A stretch of 64,000 bases of DNA from an uncultured Clostridia bacterium (GCA_946567425.1 CAMNXF010000013.1:1-64000); one strand, 5' to 3'. Counted from the first letter of the stretch, positions 19,269 to 32,257 are shown. The notes: generated from the letters alone by a model not told the origin. Translations and numbers: made by a program.

Positions 19269-19484
19269 TCAAAAATCAATATCATTGACCGCGGAATTAG
19301 CAAGCGACAAATCCTTTTTCGGAATGCGCTTCAACGGGTTGTAGACATACTTCTTGCAGGAATCATACGCTTTCATATCTCCGAATTTGGAGCACTGAAT
19401 AACGTCACCCTTTCCGGGAGAACCGAAAGCGCAGTATTTGCATGACGGCTTGATATTGTTTCCGAACAACTTCTTTTTAGCCAT
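19269..19484 (-). CDS. small Cys-containing hypothetical protein
   Basis: MAKKKLFGNNIKPSCKYCAFGSPGKGDVIQCSKFGDMKAYDSCKKYVYNPLKRIPK; RBS upstream. Confidence 0.7.
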   Translation of the reverse strand: MAKKKLFGNNIKPSCKYCAFGSPGKGDVIQCSKFGDMKAYDSCKKYVYNPLKRIPKKDLSLANSAVNDIDF

Positions 19485-19676
19485 AATATTTTCCTCCGAT
19501 CCAAAAATCTTTTATCTATTCACATTATATCACATTCCGCGAAAAAAGTCCACATCAATTACGTTAATAAAGTGATAAATTAACGAGCGCCGATTTGTGG
19601 ATTATGCCCAATTTATAAAGCATTTTAAGCTAATCAACAGCACCTGTTAAGCAGAATTAAACTTAATGTCCGAAAA

Positions 19677-20483
19677 TTATTCCTTGGAGTAGATTGGAAT
19701 GATATTCTCCACCGCAAGCTTTCCGAAATTTTCCTTCACGTCAACAATGTGGAGCGATTTTCCCGCAAGGAACTGCTTTGCGGAGTTGCCAAGCTGTCCG
19801 AAAACAGACGCTCTCTCCCCGTCAAAATCAACGACCAGCAGATAACCGTTGTCGCCGTTAAGCGTAACGCCGCGCAGCCACATCGCGTTTATGGTAAGCT
19901 GCTTAGCCTCCTCGCAGAGCTTGTTTGAGAGCAACATAGGATAAGGGTTCAACGTATGGAATTCGTACTGCGAATCGGGGGTGATAACATGCTGCGCGTG
20001 ACCGTTTTGAATCACCTGCTTCTTCTCAAACCACTTCGAGACGATATCTCTGCTTACAGTCATATTGTCCGAAAACGGATTGATCACAAAGCCGCCGCAG
20101 TCCTTGTTATTCTCTATCATAACCGCCAGATTATCGAAATTCACATAAATGGTATGCTCTATTTTAGCGTTCTCCCATTTATCCATTTCGGCATTTTCGC
20201 TGAACACGGGGAAATAATGCTCGCCGTTCGTATTGTTCAGCATTGTAAACGTTATTTCGCTGTTGGGTGCGAGAGCGCGCGTTCCGTCGATGTCGTAAGC
20301 CAATTCCTTGGAAAAAGTTACCGACGCTAGAAACTTTGCCTGCATAACTATCTCGTATATAAGACTGCCCATGACCTCGTTTATCGCCTGCTTGTCCGAC
20401 GGGTCGGTGCTTCTGCGCTTTGCAAGCAGATCACGCATTGTGGGGCTATCCAATTTCTGGTCGATATATAAATTTTTAGCCAT
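19677..20483 (-). CDS. SseB-like protein
   Basis: SseB N-terminal-like pattern (FPVFSENAEMDKW, GGFVINPF) plus an SseB C-terminal-like domain. Confidence 0.65.
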   Translation of the reverse strand: MAKNLYIDQKLDSPTMRDLLAKRRSTDPSDKQAINEVMGSLIYEIVMQAKFLASVTFSKELAYDIDGTRALAPNSEITFTMLNNTNGEHYFPVFSENAEMDKWENAKIEHTIYVNFDNLAVMIENNKDCGGFVINPFSDNMTVSRDIVSKWFEKKQVIQNGHAQHVITPDSQYEFHTLNPYPMLLSNKLCEEAKQLTINAMWLRGVTLNGDNGYLLVVDFDGERASVFGQLGNSAKQFLAGKSLHIVDVKENFGKLAVENIIPIYSKE

Positions 20484-20508
20484 ATTGTTTCTCCTTTGAT
20501 TTACGGAT

Positions 20509-21309
20509 CTAACCGTTTATATCCTTAGTTACCGCCGCAACAGAAATATCGTCGCGGCTGCCGCAGCGCGAACGCGTTTTCAAATGCTCGCCGAGCGCCG
20601 AAGCCGTACCGCTGTCCACCGCCGAGAGCACTCTGCGTCCGAATTTCAGATAGTCCTCCTCGTTGACGAACGAATTTATCAGACCGTCGCTCGAAAGCAT
20701 TACCCCTGAAAACCCGTCCTTGCGATAGAAGTAGCGGAAATTTCCGATAGCATCGTTGTCGCACAGCGATGTGGTAAGATTTCCCACCAATTTCGTATCC
20801 TCGGGCACGGGAAAGAGCATTTCTCCGCCGTCCTGTGCGCAGAAACTTCCGTCGCCGATCTGCAGACCGAAACAGCCGTTTTCGGTAACGCCCGCGACTA
20901 TCAGCGTCGCGCCGTACATTACTTCGTTCGCGATACCGCCGTACTTGTCGTATATCGACCGCTCGTGTACGTTCAGCGGAAGCAGACCGATATGCGCGGC
21001 GATCTCGCTGTTCCAGCCGCAGATAATATTCGCGGCTATCCTACGTGCGGCGTTTGACGGGTTTTCAAGAAAAATACCGTCCAACCCGTTGTTGCGCTCG
21101 CAGAAATCGCAGATCGAACGTATTGCCACACGCGTAGCCATTTCACTTCCCGACGCGGAGCGGAAATGTTTCTCGCTCCCGTGACCGTCCGAGACCGCTG
21201 CGACTGCAAAATGCTCCGCTATGTACACTCGCGCGCTGTCCTGGCAGACTATGCCCGTTTCTTCATGAGAAGCGCCTTTTACGGAAAGCGCATAGCCCTT
21301 AAACCGCAT
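20509..21309 (-). CDS. PP2C-family serine/threonine phosphatase
   Basis: GIVCQDSARV, AVSDGHGSEKHFRSASGSEMA, LSSDGLINSF. Confidence 0.8.
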   Translation of the reverse strand: MRFKGYALSVKGASHEETGIVCQDSARVYIAEHFAVAAVSDGHGSEKHFRSASGSEMATRVAIRSICDFCERNNGLDGIFLENPSNAARRIAANIICGWNSEIAAHIGLLPLNVHERSIYDKYGGIANEVMYGATLIVAGVTENGCFGLQIGDGSFCAQDGGEMLFPVPEDTKLVGNLTTSLCDNDAIGNFRYFYRKDGFSGVMLSSDGLINSFVNEEDYLKFGRRVLSAVDSGTASALGEHLKTRSRCGSRDDISVAAVTKDING

Positions 21310-22046
21310 TACCAGCCTTCCTCGATATCCGCGGTAATTTCGTCGCTCTCCGCGAACTCGCGAATTTGCTCGGCGGCGGTCTCCTGTTTGGTGCGGAAGT
21401 CCTCCTCGGTTTCGGCGAGACGCATACTGCGGCTGCCTATCTGCGACGAGGTAACGGCTACGAACTTAACGAGCTTCGCCAGAGCCTCGCCGTTATGCGC
21501 GGTAACAACGCTGTCGGGATTGCCCGTGAAATGCGAGAGAATATCGAAGTCCGCGTCCTCACCGATAGCGACTGCAGCCTTTATTCCCGCCGAGTACCAA
21601 CGGTTTTTGCGCAGCTCCTCGAGACCCTTTTCAAAGTTGTCGGTGGGATAGCCATCCGACATAAGTATCATTACGGGCGCAAACGAAAGAGACGGCGAAC
21701 TCATAAACGAGTTTCTGGACAACTTGCTCGACAGCTCGGTAAACGCACTTCCGAGGTCGGTCACATTTTCCGCGTCAAGCGGCTTCCACTCGAATTTATC
21801 AACTGAAATCGGCTCGGAATACATCCACTCGCTGCCACCCGAGAACTTCAGCACAGCGATCTTGATATCGGCGTCCGCGCCGCCTATTCCGCGTATCTCC
21901 GGAATAAGCTCCTCCATTACGGAATTTACGGTACCGATCTTGCTGCCGCCCATACTCCCCGAGCAGTCGATAAGAAAGAACAGCACCATTGACTTTTTGG
22001 CAATTTCTTCCGCATCATCAAACGGATTAACAGGTATTTCGGACAT
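21309..22046 (-). CDS. VWA domain protein, TerY-like
   Basis: MVLFFLIDCSGSMGGSKIGTVNSVMEELIPEI..MILMSDGYPTDNF; MIDAS motif DxSxS-type. Confidence 0.8.
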   Translation of the reverse strand: MSEIPVNPFDDAEEIAKKSMVLFFLIDCSGSMGGSKIGTVNSVMEELIPEIRGIGGADADIKIAVLKFSGGSEWMYSEPISVDKFEWKPLDAENVTDLGSAFTELSSKLSRNSFMSSPSLSFAPVMILMSDGYPTDNFEKGLEELRKNRWYSAGIKAAVAIGEDADFDILSHFTGNPDSVVTAHNGEALAKLVKFVAVTSSQIGSRSMRLAETEEDFRTKQETAAEQIREFAESDEITADIEEGW

Positions 22047-22213
22047 AAGTACCTCCTACTTTTATAATCATTACTGTTTTTATTATACCACTTTTATTGT
22101 CAATTGTCAATCATTTATATAAATTATATTATTGGCGGATTTTTTTGTTAAAGAGATCGTTTTAAAAAAACGCTGAGCCTGCTAAAGACTTTCAGCAAGC
22201 ACAGCGTTACCGT

Positions 22214-22881
22214 TCAAAGTTTGTTCCGTTTAACTATTTGTCCGTCTGATATTGTTATAATGCGGCGGCACAGCCGTGCTATCTTAAAAGTGTGCGCAAC
22301 GATAATGACCGTCTTTTCCTTACGGTTAAGGTCGGGCAGCACGCCGACCATCTCTGCGGAGGTTTTGCTGTCAAGCGCGCCCGTGGGCTCGTTGACGAGT
22401 ATTATTTCGGGATCGTTGACGAGCGACCTTGCAATGACTACGCGCTGCTTCTGACTGCCCGAAAGTTGATCTGCGCGCTTGTTAGCGAACTTGCCGATAC
22501 CGAGCATATCGAGCGCCGCGCGCCTGTTTTTTCATTTTGGACAGCGGAATTCCTGTTAACAGCAGCGACACGCAGACGTTCTCCAGTGCCGTCTCACTGA
22601 ACAGCAGCTCGAAATCCTGCATTATAAAGCCGACGTCGCGGTTGCGGTACGCGGCGGGCTTTCGCGGACTGCCACGGTTCAGCTTTATATTGTTGCAGCA
22701 AATATTCCCCGAGGTCGGCGTGTCGAGACAGCCGAGGATGTGAAGCAGCGTGGATTTCCCCGATTATCGCGGTAAAATCGCCCTTTTCGATCTCCGGATC
22801 TACCCCGTCCAGAACCTTGCAAGCGTTCTGTTTGCCCTTGTTGTAAATTTTACCTATGTTTTTCAGTTTAAGCATGCTCAT
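22214..22881 (-). pseudogene. MacB/LolD-type ABC ATPase, frameshifted
   Basis: MLKLKNIGKIYNKGKQNACKVLDGV.. and LSGSQKQRVVIARSLVNDPEIILVNEPTGALDSKTSAE in different frames. Confidence 0.8.
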
Positions 22882-22901
22882 AATATCACCTCAAGATTAT
22901 T

Positions 22902-23793
22902 TTACGTCCCGACGATTATTCCGACGGGATAAGTCTTTTTAATGTCCGAAAGCGGTTTCAGCAAGGTCAAAAGGAAAATCGCAGACAAGAACACAACCAT
23001 AATGACAACATTTACCGTGCTGACACGCATTTCCCCAAATTCGTTTTGCACGCAGAATCGCATATACATCATATATCCCGCCGCTGCGGGCAGCGTGAGC
23101 TTTATCACACGTTGGATAAGCGATATGAAAAATCCCGTTTTCCACTCCATTCCGCAAAGGAAGTATACCGCGAGGCGTTTTTTGCAAGAGATAGCCGACA
23201 GCAGATTTCCGCTGCTCACGCCCGCCGCGAGACCAGCGCCATTATCACGAAAAGCGCCGTTACCATTTCGGTCATTAGCCTGTTGCTTTCATAGGCTTTG
23301 TCGGACATCTCCGCAAACGTGAACGTCATTGACAAGTCGACTATGCGCTCCATGACAATCTGCTGATTTTCGGGAGCGATCTTAATGTCCCCCCTGTCAA
23401 ACGCCGAAAACTCCGATTTGTCCACACAGGCTCTGAATGTATCGTTGCCGACCCCGAACAGAAAGCTGGTATCCATATCCGTACTGCTACCGCCGACGTT
23501 GAGGATCATAGTGTTGCGCTCCAAAACGCCTATAACCACGCATTCCCCATAAACCGCCTTTTGGGATTTAAGCGAATAGACCGGAAGACTTAGCATGTCG
23601 CCGATATGAAATCTTCCGTCAAAATTGCTTCCGATAACGACGGGAATTCCCCGCCGCTGAGCCGTCCGATAATTTTGTCTACGCTCTCCGTACCGCACGC
23701 GCCGCAGGCCATACAGACGATCAACCGGACAAACACCTTTTTCTCTGTATGGAAAAAAGCCGCAATGTCCTTGAAAGTGATGTGTGAAATCAT
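22902..23793 (-). pseudogene. FtsX-like ABC permease remnant
   Basis: fragments in several frames with C-terminal TM segments VNVVIMVVFLSAIFLLTLLKPLSDIKKTYPV; adjacent to the broken ATPase. Confidence 0.6.
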
Positions 23794-23878
23794 TTTATCG
23801 CCTCCCAGAATATATTATATAACGCAAAACGGCGTTGGTTTTGTTCCGACGCCGCAATATTTTATTAACCGATGTTGT

Positions 23879-25105
23879 TTACTCCGTGCCCTTTTTAAGC
23901 GCGTCGGCGATAATATTGCCGAGCAGCTCCCCCGTATAGACCGCCTCGTCAAGCGAGTTTCCGTGACTACCAACCTCGATAAGCAGCGCGCCTGTGGAAA
24001 CGTCCTGATTGTAGTTCCGATAATCGAACAGCACCGCACGCGCCAGATCGGGGTACGCTTCCTCGGCGCAGTTCTGAAGCAGACAGGCGAGCTTAAAATT
24101 CTCCATATAATCCGGCATATCCATTTCCCCGTCGTCGCAGCCCGAGATTATCATAAACTGCGCGGCGTTTTTTCCGCCAATCTCGGTTATCGGCGCGACT
24201 AGCGAGCCATCCGCGTTAATAATTCCGTCGCGGTGAATATCAAGCACGATCTTAATACTCGGGTACTTGTCGAGAATTTCCCGCATACTGTCCGCGGAAC
24301 GATAATAAGCGCCCGTAAATATCGGCGAATCATAAACCATACAGTCGTGAACGGACGATATTCCGCGTTTTGAAAGGCTTTCGCAGATAGCGTCGCCGAC
24401 CGCCGTCATATTCCGCGACGGGTCATCGGAACGGTTCGGGTAATTCTCGTCGAAGCTCTCCCCGTAAGGAAGATAGCTCTCGCTCGTATGTGTATGGTAG
24501 ATCAGCACGGAGGGTTGCTCGCTGTCAAGCGTGCCGAAAGTCGGTTCATTCTTTGCGGCTTCGGCAAGCACGCTGTTCGTAAGCTCCGTGCAGTTGCGCA
24601 CCTGAGCGCCGCTGCGGAGTGTTATGTAATCGTCCGACTGCTGTTTTCCGAAATTGTAGCGGTATATTTCGCCGCTTTTTTCATTGAACTTCGAGTAGTC
24701 CGTATCGTCTGTGTTTTCTGTGCGGTTGACCGTAATCATTCTGCCGAGCTTCTGCTGCGGCACGGGAATGTCCGAACCACCCGTATCGGTGCTTGTGTCG
24801 GGCGGACTGCTTTCCGCGCCGCTTGTTACCGTGGAATGCTGCGTGTTGCCAGACCCCGTGCTTTCCGCGGGGCAAATGCTTTCGCCGCTTTGAACGGAGC
24901 TGCCCGTTCCAACCGTTGACGAACTTTCCATTTCGCCTGTATGACCGTTTTCCGTTGGCAGGGCTTCACCATACGGAAACTCAACCGCGCCCGCCGATAC
25001 ATATGCCGCGCTGCGCAAAGCTGTGCCGACCGCGGTGCTTGTCCCCACCAGAAACGGACAGCACAACGCTGCCGCGCCTATAATAAAGAATTTTACCTTT
25101 CCCAT
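23879..25105 (-). CDS. spoIIP: stage II sporulation protein P family amidase
   Basis: PSVLIYHTHTSESYLPYG, VLDIHRDGI, LIEVGSHGNSLDEA. Confidence 0.85.
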   Translation of the reverse strand: MGKVKFFIIGAAALCCPFLVGTSTAVGTALRSAAYVSAGAVEFPYGEALPTENGHTGEMESSSTVGTGSSVQSGESICPAESTGSGNTQHSTVTSGAESSPPDTSTDTGGSDIPVPQQKLGRMITVNRTENTDDTDYSKFNEKSGEIYRYNFGKQQSDDYITLRSGAQVRNCTELTNSVLAEAAKNEPTFGTLDSEQPSVLIYHTHTSESYLPYGESFDENYPNRSDDPSRNMTAVGDAICESLSKRGISSVHDCMVYDSPIFTGAYYRSADSMREILDKYPSIKIVLDIHRDGIINADGSLVAPITEIGGKNAAQFMIISGCDDGEMDMPDYMENFKLACLLQNCAEEAYPDLARAVLFDYRNYNQDVSTGALLIEVGSHGNSLDEAVYTGELLGNIIADALKKGTE

Positions 25106-25195
25106 AATTTTCACTCCTTTTTGAACATTTTATTCACGGGGAACAATAAATATTACATAACCAATCAGATGAAACGCGGCGTTTCTGCGCAAAAA

Positions 25196-25223
25196 ACAGG
25201 CTGCACGGCAAAGTGCAGCCTGT
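25196..25223 (-). terminator. groESL terminator hairpin
   Basis: ACAGGCTGCAC-GGCAAA-GTGCAGCCTGT. Confidence 0.75.
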
Positions 25224-25243
25224 AAAAAAATTGCAAACGTTAA

Positions 25244-26902
<1,659 letters not shown>

Positions 26903-26906
26903 TTAA

Positions 26907-27362
<456 letters not shown>

Positions 27363-27387
27363 CTAATGAAATAATGTGCGAATATTT

Positions 27388-27414
27388 TTAGCACTCGTGT
27401 TTCCCGAGTGCTAA
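27388..27414 (-). promoter_or_regulatory. CIRCE (HrcA operator)
   Basis: TTAGCACTC-N9-GAGTGCTAA, exact consensus, upstream of groES. Confidence 0.95.
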
Positions 27415-27638
27415 TTATATTTTAACCTATATTAAAAAAAAATCAAGAGGTATTGTGTGTTTTTTTTACAATTTTGTATAGTAGCACAAATATTTGTTTT
27501 TATTATCGACGCCTTTTGGCAATTTTATACAGTGATTTTTTATTGATTTTACGATATTTATATTAAGGATATTGCAAATTTCCGAAGTTTATGTTATAAT
27601 TATAAAAAAGCAGTGCTAGATCTTGAAAGGGATATTTT

Positions 27639-27980
27639 ATGTTCGGACTATTCAAAAAAAACAAAGGCTCAGACGAGGACAAGCGTGCGGACTTTCTTCC
27701 GCTCACCAAAAAGGTTCAGTTTGAGGCACTGCCGCTCAGGCAGGTCGAGAGCGAAATGGACAGCAATCTGCGTGCGGTTGTCGGCTATGTTCCCGTAAAT
27801 TATTACGCCACAAAGGACAAATATCTGCTGTGCATCTTCTACTATAATGAAGATTACAGCGAGATCTACATTCGCTTTGAATACCGCGTCGATGATCTTC
27901 CACGCGGCAAAACCAAGCTGTGGGCGATCGACAGGGAGCTTATGCGCGATATTCTGCGCAAGTTCGGACAAAATATATAG
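27639..27980 (+). CDS. hypothetical protein, 113 aa
   Basis: ORF with RBS gaaaggg upstream. Confidence 0.65.
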   Translation: MFGLFKKNKGSDEDKRADFLPLTKKVQFEALPLRQVESEMDSNLRAVVGYVPVNYYATKDKYLLCIFYYNEDYSEIYIRFEYRVDDLPRGKTKLWAIDRELMRDILRKFGQNI

Positions 27981-28346
27981 GATCGGCGCATATTGACCCT
28001 TTTTCATTAGCGAGCGATTTACACCTCATTTGTGCATAATTTTCACTTAACTTTCACCAAAGTGACCCCCAAATTTCATACATAACTGTTAAAATATGTA
28101 TTGTAATCAAGAGTTATCAAGAACGCTCGTGATTTATTAAAATTGCCAACCACCCTTTTCATATAATTACCAACCAAACCAACATTGGAGCCTCGCAGAA
28201 ATGCGGGGTTTCAATGTTTTTGTCGTCCTATCTTGACGTTTGCGGAATATTGTGATATAATTTATTATAGGAATTAACTTTTGACTGCGGATTTCGTAAA
28301 CAGAACCCGCAGACTGAAAATAATACGACCGGAGATGTTGATTGAC

Positions 28347-28946
28347 ATGAACAAAACGGATAATACTGTTGAGAAAAAAAGAAAGCCCGTGCTTGACCTC
28401 ACGCTATCGGCTATGTTTCTCGCGGCGGGATTGCTTCTCCCATTTTTGACGGGGCAGATCAAACAGATCGGCAATATGCTGCTGCCCATGCATATTCCGG
28501 TTATTTTGTGCGGACTTATCTGCGGTTGGAAATATGGACTTGGCGTGGGATTTGTAACGCCGCTGCTGCGCTCCCTCATTTTCACAAGACCTGCGATGTA
28601 TCCCGACGCAATCTCCATGGCGTTTGAACTGGCGACCTACGGACTGGTGGTGGGTCTGCTTTACACCCGTTCGCGTTGGAAGTGTGTTATTTCGCTGTAT
28701 CGCAGCATGATAGCCGCGATGATCGCGGGGCGCATCGTCTGGGGCGTCTCAGAAATTTTCCTGCTCGGTCTGGGAGAAAACGGTTTCACTTGGGAAATGT
28801 TTATGGCAGGCGCGTTCTTTAAGGCTTTTCCCGGGATCATTCTGCAGCTTGTCTTTATTCCCGCTATGATGCTTGTGCTCAATAAAACGGGGTTGGTGAA
28901 GTTCTCAAAACATCACAAAAAGCACGCCGAAAGCTCTGAGAGTTGA
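28347..28946 (+). CDS. ECF transporter S component
   Basis: multi-TM protein, LTLSAMFLAAGLLLPFLTGQIKQIGNMLLPMHIPVILCGLICGWKYGLGVGFVTPLLRSL. Confidence 0.75.
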   Translation: MNKTDNTVEKKRKPVLDLTLSAMFLAAGLLLPFLTGQIKQIGNMLLPMHIPVILCGLICGWKYGLGVGFVTPLLRSLIFTRPAMYPDAISMAFELATYGLVVGLLYTRSRWKCVISLYRSMIAAMIAGRIVWGVSEIFLLGLGENGFTWEMFMAGAFFKAFPGIILQLVFIPAMMLVLNKTGLVKFSKHHKKHAESSES

Positions 28947-28948
28947 TT

Positions 28949-29515
28949 ATGAACAAAGCCGTTTTTGTTGTCGCGGAGGAGATAAAAAAGCACGCAAAGC
29001 CCTTGACAGTCGCCATTGACGGACGCTGCGCGGCCGGAAAGACCACTCTTGCCGAGCAGCTGCGGGAGCTGCTCGGCTGTAATGTCATTCATGCCGACAG
29101 CTTTTTTCCGCGACCCGAGCAGCGCAACGCCGAGCGCCTGAACGAATTCGGCGGCAATTTTGACCGCGAACGTTTGCTCGCCGAGGTAATGCTGCCGCTG
29201 AAACGCGGAAAACCGTTTTCTTACCGCCCGTTCAGCTGCAAAACACAAAGCCTTGTCGGAGAAATTCACGTTGAACCAAATGAAGTGACCGTGATCGAAG
29301 GCTCATACAGCTGTCACCCCGCGCTGTGGGAATATTACGGACTGCGCGTTTTCCTCACCGTCGACCCGACGGAGCAGCTGAAACGGATAGAGCGCCGCAA
29401 CGGAGCGGACTCGCTAGCCGTGTTCCGTGAGCGCTGGATACCGTTGGAGGAAAAGTATTTCGCCGTGCTGAATATTGCCGAGCGGTGCGATCTGGTTCTT
29501 GATACGCGGGAGTGA
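28949..29515 (+). CDS. uridine kinase-like P-loop protein
   Basis: LTVAIDGRCAAGKTTLAEQL (Walker A), HADSFF. Confidence 0.75.
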   Translation: MNKAVFVVAEEIKKHAKPLTVAIDGRCAAGKTTLAEQLRELLGCNVIHADSFFPRPEQRNAERLNEFGGNFDRERLLAEVMLPLKRGKPFSYRPFSCKTQSLVGEIHVEPNEVTVIEGSYSCHPALWEYYGLRVFLTVDPTEQLKRIERRNGADSLAVFRERWIPLEEKYFAVLNIAERCDLVLDTRE

Positions 29516-29533
29516 ATTGGTCGGTGAATAAAT

Positions 29534-29562
29534 AAGAGCCCTGACAACGCGTCAAGGCTCTT
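29534..29562. terminator. bidirectional terminator between convergent genes
   Basis: AAGAGCCcTGAC-aacgc-GTCAaGGCTCTT. Confidence 0.65.
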
Positions 29563-29577
29563 TATTTTTGCGGAGAA

Positions 29578-30948
29578 TTATCCAGTGCGCTCCGTTCCAA
29601 AGCGAATGTAATTGTATTCCTTGGCGAGAGCGTCCCATGTCGGTGAGCCGACGATACCTGATGGATCAAGCCCGTAAAGCCGCTGGAAGATCATAACGGC
29701 GCGTTCGGTCTCGGGACCGAAGTAGCCCGTAGCCTCAATAACGGGAATGTCGCCGATGTTCTGCCCGATAACGCGCAGATATGTCTGAAACTCCTTTACG
29801 TCGTCGTTACGCATTCCGGGGGTGAGGTTATAACCGGGATAAAGCGCGGCAGTCGCGCCTTCATAGCCCTCGGGAAGGTTATTGAGGATATCCGTGTAAA
29901 TACGGCTGATAAGCTGCCATGTGCGAAAATCCACTATGCCGTCGGGGTTCAAGCCGTAAAAGCGTTCAAACGTTTTCACCTGATTATCCATCGCCTCGTT
30001 GAAAACGCCGTTGGAATTTACGGTGGGAATTTCGGGGTTAAAGTAGGCTATCGTGTTCAGATAGTACGCGAGTGAGCGCACACGTTGCCCATAATCGCCC
30101 TGACGGAGATTTTCGTCCCAAAGGTTCTCTATCTCCTCTGCCGACAAACCCTCGCTCGTAAGTTCCGAGAGGTGTTTTACTGCAACAAATATGTACTTTA
30201 TCTGATACCATGTTGCCTTGTTGACAATGCCTGTCACGGGAAGATTAAACACGCTCTGGAACGTGCGGACGGCGGCAGTGGTACTTTCGCCAAAGATACC
30301 GTTCGCGGGAACTATCTTTGGTATCGCGGGGTAATTCGTGCTTATCCGGTTCAATTGCACCTGAATGGTGCGCACCTCGTTTCCCGACGCTCCAAACCCG
30401 AACGGAGTGCCCGGATAGCTCGGTATATTCGGTGAGATCGGTGCATTGTACACGATGTCGATATCGTTGCCATAGTAGTACTGCAATATCTCATAGGGCG
30501 TGTAGCCGCGGTTTGCAAGCGGCACCGTCCCCCATTGCGACAAGCCTTCGCAAGTGACGGTCGTGCCGTTGCAGAACATCGTAAACAGCGGTTCTATGTT
30601 TCCGCGCCTTACGACATAGTTGTTGAAAACCTCGTCCACAATGTTGGCAATATTCGCGAAAATATCTCGCCCGTACACAAACGCCTGGTCATACTGGGTG
30701 GAGTTGGTGATGTCGAAATCGTAGCCGCGCGAACGGTACCACTCTGTGTATACGCGGTTGAGCGCGAACGATATCTGAACGTAGATATTCGCCCGCAAAG
30801 CCGCCTCGGGCCACGTCGGGAAAATCTCGCTCGAGGCTACGTTCTTTATGTAGTCCGGGAACGTCACCGAAACGTTGGTCGCGTTGGAGGAGGGCGTTCC
30901 AAGGTGAACGATTATCCTTTCGGGAATAAACGGTACATTAGAGGGCAT
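29578..30948 (-). CDS. SpoIID-like domain plus three peptidoglycan-binding repeats
   Basis: GLSQWGTVPLANRGYTPYEILQYYYG and three NDVKxFQ/TVRxFQxxxxLxxxGIVxxxTW-type PG-binding repeats. Confidence 0.75.
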   Translation of the reverse strand: MPSNVPFIPERIIVHLGTPSSNATNVSVTFPDYIKNVASSEIFPTWPEAALRANIYVQISFALNRVYTEWYRSRGYDFDITNSTQYDQAFVYGRDIFANIANIVDEVFNNYVVRRGNIEPLFTMFCNGTTVTCEGLSQWGTVPLANRGYTPYEILQYYYGNDIDIVYNAPISPNIPSYPGTPFGFGASGNEVRTIQVQLNRISTNYPAIPKIVPANGIFGESTTAAVRTFQSVFNLPVTGIVNKATWYQIKYIFVAVKHLSELTSEGLSAEEIENLWDENLRQGDYGQRVRSLAYYLNTIAYFNPEIPTVNSNGVFNEAMDNQVKTFERFYGLNPDGIVDFRTWQLISRIYTDILNNLPEGYEGATAALYPGYNLTPGMRNDDVKEFQTYLRVIGQNIGDIPVIEATGYFGPETERAVMIFQRLYGLDPSGIVGSPTWDALAKEYNYIRFGTERTG

Positions 30949-32125
30949 TATCCACCTCCGTTATCTCCTCGGCTGCATTGTCCTTTGCAGCGACGGGAAC
31001 CATGGCTACGCGCTGAATAGATTGTACTCCGTCAAATACGGGAATATCGCGCAGAACAACTTCGGCAAAATCTTTTCTTGTCACCGTCGCGTCATACAAA
31101 GCAAACGGCTGAATATTATTCTCAAATGACTGCGAAAGCTCTCTCGACGGAGCGGGGAGCGTTTCGGCGCGTGTCTGACCGCTGCTGTCCGTAGTGAGCA
31201 CATATAACTCGCGGATCTCGCCGCCGATCTTTTTGGTGACAACGCACCGCGCCCCCGCGATAGGCAGCGCCTCACGCGCCGTATACACGCGAAACAGTAT
31301 CGTTCCTCTACCGATATTCCGCCGAACGAAATCGTCGTAATCATCGTAAACGGGTTCTGGATAGTTTATCGGCTCAGCACCGCTGCCCTGCCGCATAACG
31401 CTTTCGGAGGGTGCGTCGGGATTTTGCGGATAACTCTCGTCCTCAAAACTGCGTCCCGTAAGCTGTTCATCCTTACTCGTGCCGCTTATCGGCTGATCGG
31501 CGAGCGTCTCTGCCTTTTCCGCGGAAACGCTCTGCACATCCGCGAGATCAGGGCGCGGCGCAGTCGGCGAGTTATCCGTTACGCCCGAAACGTTCTCCTC
31601 GGGGTTATTATTCGCGGGATTGCTTTGCTCGGTAATGTCCTCGCGAACCTGCTGAGTCGACGGTACCTTGGAATGCTTCGGCAGCGTAAAAAGCACGTCT
31701 GACAGCCCGACAACTTCATTTTCCGTAGTCGGGGCGGAGTTTTCCGACGGCGGCTCGGGATCGGGCACGGTCACAGGCTCGTCGCATTTCTCTTCCTTGG
31801 GATGCTCAACTATGTCGTTCGGGTTCAGGCTTTCGTCGTTGTCGACTATCTCCGCGAGAAATCTGTCGTAAACTGCGGGAAATTCACCGCTCTCCTCGTT
31901 GACGTAACCGATAACGGTGGGCTTTCTTTCGGGTTCCGACACTTCGGTTGTTTCGACAGCCGCTTCAACAGGCTCGGACATGTGAGCAGCCGTCTCCGCT
32001 TCGCCGTCAACCACCGGGACGCGCTCCTCCACCCTGCTCCTAACGGTCGCGGGCTTTTGGGAGCGGCGGTTAAGCTCCATAAGTTCGCGCTTGTATTTTT
32101 CTATCAGCTTTTTCGTATCTTCCAT
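30938..32125 (-). CDS. hypothetical protein with acidic linker and C-terminal beta domain
   Basis: ORF overlaps the start of the SpoIID-like gene; C-terminal TILFRVYTAREALPIAGARCVVTKK. Confidence 0.7.
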   Translation of the reverse strand: MEDTKKLIEKYKRELMELNRRSQKPATVRSRVEERVPVVDGEAETAAHMSEPVEAAVETTEVSEPERKPTVIGYVNEESGEFPAVYDRFLAEIVDNDESLNPNDIVEHPKEEKCDEPVTVPDPEPPSENSAPTTENEVVGLSDVLFTLPKHSKVPSTQQVREDITEQSNPANNNPEENVSGVTDNSPTAPRPDLADVQSVSAEKAETLADQPISGTSKDEQLTGRSFEDESYPQNPDAPSESVMRQGSGAEPINYPEPVYDDYDDFVRRNIGRGTILFRVYTAREALPIAGARCVVTKKIGGEIRELYVLTTDSSGQTRAETLPAPSRELSQSFENNIQPFALYDATVTRKDFAEVVLRDIPVFDGVQSIQRVAMVPVAAKDNAAEEITEVDNAL

Positions 32126-32257
32126 AATATGACCTCCGTATAAATTTTCTTGTAAAGTATATGCAAAGGCGCTGCGGAAAATGACGGAGGTACTGATATC
32201 GCCAAAAGAAAAGCCGATATCCCCACGTTCTCCATGAAAATATCGGCTTTGTAAGCG

